From positions 1 to 21,072 of the forward strand of contig CAAHDP010000103.1 in NCBI GenBank assembly GCA_900770515.1: a DNA stretch of 21,072 nucleotides, read 5' to 3'. The stretch comes from an uncultured Prevotella sp. (GTDB taxonomy: Bacteria > Bacteroidota > Bacteroidia > Bacteroidales > Bacteroidaceae). The translations under genes and the position numbers were made by a program. A model generated the notes under the pieces. The model was not told where the DNA came from. It saw only the letters and a program-made list of their open reading frames with translations, and did not search any database. Shown here piece after piece: positions 17,701 through 21,072 of the stretch (positions are counted from its first letter, which is position 1; each line of letters begins with the position of its first letter).

Positions 17701-17882
17701 GAAATGACACCCGTAGTTGCATTTCCCTTCACTTTCACAGTAGCACCAATCAGAGGCTCTCCTGTGCCGTCAACAATACTACCCTTCACGGTAATCTTCT
17801 GGGCTTGTGCGTTCAAGCTGCAGAAGGCTCCCACGAGGCATAGAGCTGCTGTCCGTTTAAATGTAAACACTTGTTCAATCAT
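14784..17882 (-). CDS. SusC-like TonB-dependent outer membrane transporter (first pair, XusA-like)
   Basis: A 1032-residue SusC/RagA-family importer. A signal peptide covers about 1-27 (cleavage near AQA), then a carboxypeptidase-regulatory-like domain at about 29-100 (VKGSIVDGTGEPLIGATVKV). A TonB-box region is at 110-117 (EVVVVGYG). The plug domain is at about 120-238 with LVLVDGVERA, ISVLKDASATAVYGVKGGNG and ILITTKRGKEG, and a beta-barrel ends in Phe (NLGFDLTF). This is the usual full architecture. It is the first gene of the main operon, with a TACCTTTG element 73-80 bp upstream of the start. It should import xylan-derived oligosaccharides with the SusD that follows. Confidence 0.95.
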   Translation of the reverse strand: MIEQVFTFKRTAALCLVGAFCSLNAQAQKITVKGSIVDGTGEPLIGATVKVKGNATTGVISDMDGNFQISVPSENSSLVITYIGMDSQTVKVGKKRQFKITLTDDNTLGEVVVVGYGQQKKASVVGSIAQTDAKTLNRHAGVSSLGQALTGNLPGVVTFSSTGMPGEEDPKIVIRTQTSINGSNDPLVLVDGVERAMNTVDLSSVESISVLKDASATAVYGVKGGNGVILITTKRGKEGKAAVHVKANATMKVVSKLPEKYDSYDTFRLLNRVVERELNINNESSWGSYKPMAIIDKYRNPANAEEWDRYPNVDWQKELFNNTAMSYNASVDVSGGTKLVKYFAAVDFAHEGDLFKDFTSGRGYQAGFGYNRINMRANLDFNLTKTTQFSTNLFGSNGVRHFPWDKASDSSAYWASVYHAAPDAMRPIYSDGTYGFYGPRKADCPNSVMSLARSGVENRTNTQITTDFILTQKLDFLTKGLKFVAKVSLDNTMVEEKRGISDQYMDPQMKWINPDDGSVSYDQSEDYHESVAWTVNGGKVNTNATYRRLYYLAQLDWNRKFGNHEVSAMGVFNRNEYASGSSFRHYREDWVFRATYNYAMRYMLELNGCYNGSEKFGPDYRFKFFPSASLGWTITEEPFMKNIKKYVDMFKVRASWGRIGDDSTGGSYLYSDQYSYGGKTYLGGDNTYDSPYTIYRLTRIGNPNVRWETSEKRNLGFDFGFLGGLLTGSLDVFNDKRTDVLLTNRSIPSYYGMNYTVANAGSVDAKGYELSLKVNKAWNKNLRTWANFNMTHATNEIKFADDPKLQASYLNKAGYAIGQNHSYIDHGFIRNWDDLFAVPTWGSHDSEKYTGDAIISDFNADGQITADDKAPYQYTSIPENTFSTTLGAEWKGLSVTVQFYGVTNVTREVNFPTFERETHIAFKEGSYFSAANPSGELSLPRWTTVADEGNAGTRYFYDGAFLRLKNAEIAYTFRGAWVKQMHLNSLRVYLNGDNLLLWTNMPDDRENNFSGNASVGAYPTVRRFNLGFDLTF

Positions 17883-17954
17883 GTTGTATCATTTTAATTA
17901 AGTTTGTTCCTTTGTTTCTAGGTGTTATTACTTCTTGGTTAAAGAACACGGCTG

Positions 17955-17962
17955 CAAAGGTA
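17955..17962 (-). promoter_or_regulatory. Bacteroidota -7 promoter element for the SusC-led operon
   Basis: On the minus strand the octamer TACCTTTG (followed by CAGCC) matches the Bacteroidota sigma-A -7 consensus TAnnTTTG. It would start transcription around 17950-17948, about 65-70 bases before the SusC start codon. No TTTG -33 box is present at the expected spacing (the sequence there reads AAGAAAACAC), which is consistent with a promoter that needs an activator. Confidence 0.6.
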
Positions 17963-17989
17963 GAAAACTGTCATGAGAACGTGTTTTCT
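17962..17989. promoter_or_regulatory. Inverted repeat AGAAAAC-N14-GTTTTCT abutting the -7 box
   Basis: AGAAAAC at 17962-17968 and GTTTTCT at 17983-17989 are perfect 7-bp inverted arms separated by 14 bp. They occupy the -13 to -40 region of the proposed promoter, where the missing -33 box would be. The geometry suits a dimeric activator or repressor site, but no regulator gene is in the window and a chance AT-rich palindrome cannot be excluded. Confidence 0.35.
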
Positions 17990-18084
17990 TGATGTTCCAA
18001 ATGTTTTCACTCTTGTTACAACACACCGCAACTATCACATTTCCTGCACTTTATGATAAAGAAGAAAAAGTAATATAACATCAC

Positions 18085-18115
18085 AAAAAAATGGCGCATA
18101 TCACTATGCACCATT
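18085..18115 (-). terminator. Intrinsic terminator after the beta-L-arabinofuranosidase gene
   Basis: On the minus strand ATGGTGCATA (18114-18105), loop GTGA, then TATGCGCCAT (18100-18091) pair over 10 bp with one G-U wobble, extended by an A-U pair, and run into T at 18090-18085. It lies about 100 bp past the stop codon, separating this transcript from the SusC-led operon. Confidence 0.8.
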
Positions 18116-18215
18116 CTCGTAAACAATTAAAACTTGTTTCACAACAATCTTGTAATTCATCAATATGAACTGTTTTCTTTATATAAAAGCATAAATCTAA
18201 AAATAAATTCATCAA

Positions 18216-20600
18216 TTAATTCTTCACAAGTCTCACACCATAAATCTGTCCTACCTGCTTGCCCTTGTGAGCTACAAACTTCACTCTTACTTCCTTCTTG
18301 CCCTTAACAAACTCTGAAGGAATGGCATAATCAACGGTCTTAAACTGAGTGGTGCGCCAACGATGGCTATTGTTTACACTCGTGAGAAGATGGTCGTCGA
18401 TATAGATGTCAAACTCACTGGTGCGCCATTCATCCTGACCCCAGAACTTGAGCTGGAGACTAAGGTTAGTCTCTCCCTTGGTCTGCATCAGATAGCTGAA
18501 ATAATGACCATCCCTTGCATCACGGAAGAAGATACCCTCTGTATTACCCTTGTCCGAATTATCGGTCTCCATACGATGGTCAGTCTCTGGCTGTTGTTCA
18601 CCCGGGCTCACCTTATCCACAGTTCTAGCCTCCAAAGCCTGACGGGCATTTTCCTCATCAGCCAACTTCTGCATATAAGCCTTGTACTCATTCTCGCCAA
18701 GTGCCAACCAGTACATCATATATCGAGAATCGTGAATTTCGAAGAACGGCTGCAACTCGCCTTCGATGGCATTCTCCATGTGGGTGGCAAGTTTAAAATG
18801 CAATGGCTTGCCAGGAATTGGCTTCAGGTCTTTGGCAATGTCGTCGAGATGTTTCGGCAACAGAATAGGAGCCTTGTCAAGAGCCAGTTTCTTTCCACTG
18901 GCATACTGTCCGAAACGGCTGTCATCGGCAATGAGTCTACGCATATCCTCCGTTCCCGTCTTCATGCCGAGCAGGATAGGACCATACATGATTGCCACAT
19001 ACTGAGGCACATTGATCATCGGTTTGATGTAAGCGTGCATAGGCATCGAAATCTTTACCTGGTCACCCTTCTTCCATTTGCGCTTGATGCAGACAAATCC
19101 ATTCTCCTCATAGCTGTCGGCATCAAAACCTACACCCGTCACGGTGAAGTTACCACACCAGGATGGCTTGCGGACTTTCAGGATGAAAGTTCCCTTACCC
19201 TTGGCTACTTCTACAACAGATGTCTCAGCATACGGGAAGGCGGTCTGCTGACGAATCACCATCTTTCTATCCTTCCAATTCAACTCGGATGCCACGAAGA
19301 GATTCACGTACAGGGCATCGTTCTCCGCCTTCACGCCCTTTTCGTGCGGCCAGACAAACTGTCCATACTTTCCGTGGTCTTCCATTCCTGTTCCCACGCA
19401 GCACCACATCGCCTCATTAGGGGCAGAATAGTTGCGGTAATGGCGAGGACGGGCGGGAGTGAAATAGACATAGCCGCCATGCTGCGGATGCTGGGCAGAG
19501 AGGATATGGTTGAACATCGCAGTCTCATAAAAGTCGCCATACATGCCATTAGGCTTTACTCGGTTCAAATCCTCGGTAAGCTTCAGCATATTATAAGTAT
19601 TGCAAGACTCCGGTCCATCGATGTCGTTGATATAGTCGATGCAATTTTCCTTAGTCGGAAAGTGCTCACGCCTGCTGTTACCTCCCAAAGCCAGTGAACG
19701 CTGACGTGTCACAATTTCCCAGAAATACTCGCTGGCATTGTGATATTGCACATCATGAGCCAACTCAGCGATGCGCTGATAGCCGATAACCTTCGGAATC
19801 TGCGTATTGGCATGCATATTGTCAAGGCAGTCCTTGCCGTTTTCCAGAGGAACAAGCAACATTCTGTGAGAGAAGCGGCGGGCACAATCCAGATATTTCT
19901 GCTCTCCGGTAATGGCGTATGCATCAGCAAGCACCTCGTTCATGCCTCCATGCTCGTTGCCGAGCATTTTCTCCATCTGTTCGTCGTTCAGATCACGCGT
20001 AATGTCCACAGCCCAATCGCAGAACTTCAGAAAGAGATTCTTTGCCTGTTCATTGCCGCAATAGAGCCATGCATCACGAAGACCTGCATACATCTTATGA
20101 ATGTTATAGAAAGGTGCCCATGTTCCAAAGTAAGGTCCGAAATCGCCCTTACTGAAAGCCGTCCACATCTTGGCACTATTCGGAACACCACCTATATAGT
20201 TATGACACCAGGCTTCAGGACGCTGATTGTTGGCATCAAGCACCAGCTGGAGTTCGGATATCATATATTCCATGCGCTTGCGGCACTCCTCATTGCCTGT
20301 GGCTGCATTGATGGCAAGAGCCGACAGATAATGTCCACCCACATGTCCGTCCAGTCCATCCCAGTTGGGATAAGAAGGTTTGCGAGGCTGCAAGCCTGCC
20401 TCCTTGCGATAAGGGGCAAGCATACGGTCGCAATCATATTTCAGGAGCACCTGCACGTTCAAGTCACGAGCATGCTTCAATGGTCCGTCCAGAAGGGTGA
20501 TGTCGCCCAGCGGGAACTCATCCTTATAAAGTTTATCTTGCGCCACAACACCCAAGGCAGGCGCAATACTCAGCAGAGCAATCATCAGTTGTTTCTTCAT
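18216..20600 (-). CDS. Secreted beta-L-arabinofuranosidase, GH127/GH146 (DUF1680) family
   Basis: A 794-residue secreted enzyme (signal peptide about 1-21, cleavage near VVAQ) of the (alpha/alpha)6-barrel DUF1680 superfamily. The N-terminal motifs FPLGDITLLDGPLKHARDLN and GLDGHVGGHYLSALA are characteristic. The Cys-nucleophile and zinc-site set known from HypBA1-type enzymes is visible: acid/base candidate Glu312 (RREHF), Glu331 and Cys333 (PESCNTYN), and Cys400-Cys401 (MWCCVGTG). C-terminal beta-domains follow, the last (about 690-794) resembling the accessory domain common in Bacteroidota members. It has its own terminator, and 99 bp separate it from the partial gene upstream. The family releases beta-linked L-arabinofuranose, whereas most arabinoxylan side chains are alpha-linked, so the true substrate is open. 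GH146 seems slightly more likely than GH127 from the N-terminal motifs; this is a judgement without alignment. Confidence 0.88.
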   Translation of the reverse strand: MKKQLMIALLSIAPALGVVAQDKLYKDEFPLGDITLLDGPLKHARDLNVQVLLKYDCDRMLAPYRKEAGLQPRKPSYPNWDGLDGHVGGHYLSALAINAATGNEECRKRMEYMISELQLVLDANNQRPEAWCHNYIGGVPNSAKMWTAFSKGDFGPYFGTWAPFYNIHKMYAGLRDAWLYCGNEQAKNLFLKFCDWAVDITRDLNDEQMEKMLGNEHGGMNEVLADAYAITGEQKYLDCARRFSHRMLLVPLENGKDCLDNMHANTQIPKVIGYQRIAELAHDVQYHNASEYFWEIVTRQRSLALGGNSRREHFPTKENCIDYINDIDGPESCNTYNMLKLTEDLNRVKPNGMYGDFYETAMFNHILSAQHPQHGGYVYFTPARPRHYRNYSAPNEAMWCCVGTGMEDHGKYGQFVWPHEKGVKAENDALYVNLFVASELNWKDRKMVIRQQTAFPYAETSVVEVAKGKGTFILKVRKPSWCGNFTVTGVGFDADSYEENGFVCIKRKWKKGDQVKISMPMHAYIKPMINVPQYVAIMYGPILLGMKTGTEDMRRLIADDSRFGQYASGKKLALDKAPILLPKHLDDIAKDLKPIPGKPLHFKLATHMENAIEGELQPFFEIHDSRYMMYWLALGENEYKAYMQKLADEENARQALEARTVDKVSPGEQQPETDHRMETDNSDKGNTEGIFFRDARDGHYFSYLMQTKGETNLSLQLKFWGQDEWRTSEFDIYIDDHLLTSVNNSHRWRTTQFKTVDYAIPSEFVKGKKEVRVKFVAHKGKQVGQIYGVRLVKN

Positions 20601-20699
20601 AATTTGATATTATTTTAAATTCTTAATAAAGGTGTATAGCGGACAATTACATTTAGCTTATGGCTTTCTATGAAAAAACACTTCTTTTAATGTTTCTTC

Positions 20700-21072
20700 T
20701 TACTCGCTAAATTTCCACCAATCCAGGAAGAAGAGGTTCTGCTTCTGGATGTCGCCTCCCTTGAAGACGAAGTAGAGGTCGTGTACACCCTTTACCTTCT
20801 TCACCCGGGTAGAGAAGGTTTTGTATTCGTCCTTGCTGTTGCTGATATCCACCTTGCCAATGCACTGGCCGTTTACCCCATCAAGACGGATTTCGATGCA
20901 GCCGCCCAACATGTGGCAAGAGGCTGACACCTCAAACTTACTTGCTCCCTTCCTGAAGTCAACACCCTTCACGAGGATATACTTTCCCTCATCAACATTC
21001 GTAACCACCTGGTTCCATCTGTCCTTCTGCGCCCATTCGTTCTTAGGCTGCGTCTTCAATCCATAGCCCCAA
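20700..21072 (-). CDS. C-terminal CBM6 module of a truncated gene, probably a GH43 arabinofuranosidase
   Basis: The gene runs off the window edge, and only the last ~123 codons are present, starting W-G-Y-G-L-K-T. The TTG at 21059 is an internal Leu codon, not a start. The module carries typical CBM6 features as in Bacteroidota GH43 proteins: DEGKYILVKGVDFRKGA, GCIEIRLDGVNGQCIGKVDIS, VKGVHDLYFVFKGG and a FFLDWWKF end. Such modules usually follow a GH43 catalytic domain acting on arabinoxylan, and a Trp-Gly-containing segment preceding CBM6 is common there. The catalytic domain is not in the window, so GH43 is an inference. It lies 99 bp upstream of the beta-arabinofuranosidase gene on the same strand and may share its transcript. 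Confidence 0.75.
   Translation of the reverse strand, partial: WGYGLKTQPKNEWAQKDRWNQVVTNVDEGKYILVKGVDFRKGASKFEVSASCHMLGGCIEIRLDGVNGQCIGKVDISNSKDEYKTFSTRVKKVKGVHDLYFVFKGGDIQKQNLFFLDWWKFSE

Larger units (their letters stand above)
17883..18215 (-). promoter_or_regulatory. 333-bp intergenic region carrying the operon promoter
   Basis: This is the longest non-coding stretch inside the locus. It holds, in transcription order, the terminator of the arabinofuranosidase gene (about 18115-18085), an AT-rich segment of about 95 bp with no recognisable feature, an inverted repeat (17989-17962), a -7 promoter element (17962-17955) and a roughly 65-70-base 5' leader to the SusC start. I see no small ORF or riboswitch-like structure in it. 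Confidence 0.6.

Noticed and set aside
18363..19697. Plus-strand open frame of 444 codons opposite the beta-arabinofuranosidase
   Set aside because: Covers the region encoding the enzyme's zinc-site and C-terminal domains on the other strand; treated as a shadow.
20700..21059. A complete 119-residue protein starting at 21059
   Set aside because: The start is a TTG in a frame that stays open to the window edge. CBM6 modules normally sit at the end of larger enzymes, so this is a truncated gene.

Overview
The window looks like a polysaccharide utilization locus (PUL) from a Bacteroidota genome, most likely Prevotella or Segatella. The grounds are two tandem SusC/SusD pairs, Bacteroidota-type lipoproteins, AT-rich translation starts without Shine-Dalgarno sequences, a Bacteroidota -7 promoter element (TACCTTTG), and a Prevotella-like C-terminal tail on three secreted proteins. 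All supported genes lie on the minus strand, so transcription runs from high to low coordinates. No tRNA, rRNA, CRISPR array, insertion sequence or regulator gene was seen. The hybrid two-component or other regulator that usually controls such a locus must lie outside the window.

Layout in transcription order: (1) 21072-20700, the C-terminal CBM6 module of a gene cut by the window edge, probably a GH43 arabinofuranosidase. (2) 20600-18216, a secreted DUF1680-family beta-L-arabinofuranosidase (GH127/GH146), followed by a clear intrinsic terminator at about 18115-18085. (3) A promoter region at about 17990-17955. (4) One compact operon: SusC (17882-14784), SusD (14770-12860), a shortened SusC (12837-9961), SusD (9909-8098), a DUF1735-type lipoprotein (8080-7121), a GH10-fold lipoprotein (7093-5432), a GH98 enzyme with a CBM35/CBM6-like module (5438-2847) and a small secreted beta-sandwich protein (2811-2068). 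(5) A 12-bp-stem terminator (2012-1963). (6) A secreted CE1-type feruloyl/acetyl esterase (1898-285). (7) A 284-base edge with no convincing gene.

The order SusC-SusD-SusC-SusD-DUF1735-GH10 matches the xylan utilization system described in Prevotella bryantii and Bacteroides ovatus (xusA-xusB-xusC-xusD-xusE-xyn10C). Together with GH98, GH43/CBM6, a beta-arabinofuranosidase and a CE1 esterase, this points to a highly substituted glucuronoarabinoxylan as the target. In the inferred scheme, surface lipoproteins capture xylan, GH98 makes endo-cuts, CE1 removes ester-linked ferulate or acetate, GH43 and GH127/146 remove arabinose, and the SusCD pairs import oligosaccharides.

The most interesting observation is that the GH10-fold protein in the xyn10C position has lost the GH10 signature residues. 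The acid/base Glu is replaced by Asn and the nucleophile Glu by Asp, so it is probably a xylan-binding protein rather than a xylanase, with endo-cleavage left to the downstream, translationally coupled GH98. Other points of note are the reduced N-terminus and plug of the second SusC, the uncharacterised 247-residue protein as a candidate new carbohydrate-binding protein, and a homologous TGI-linked C-terminal tail on three consecutive gene products.
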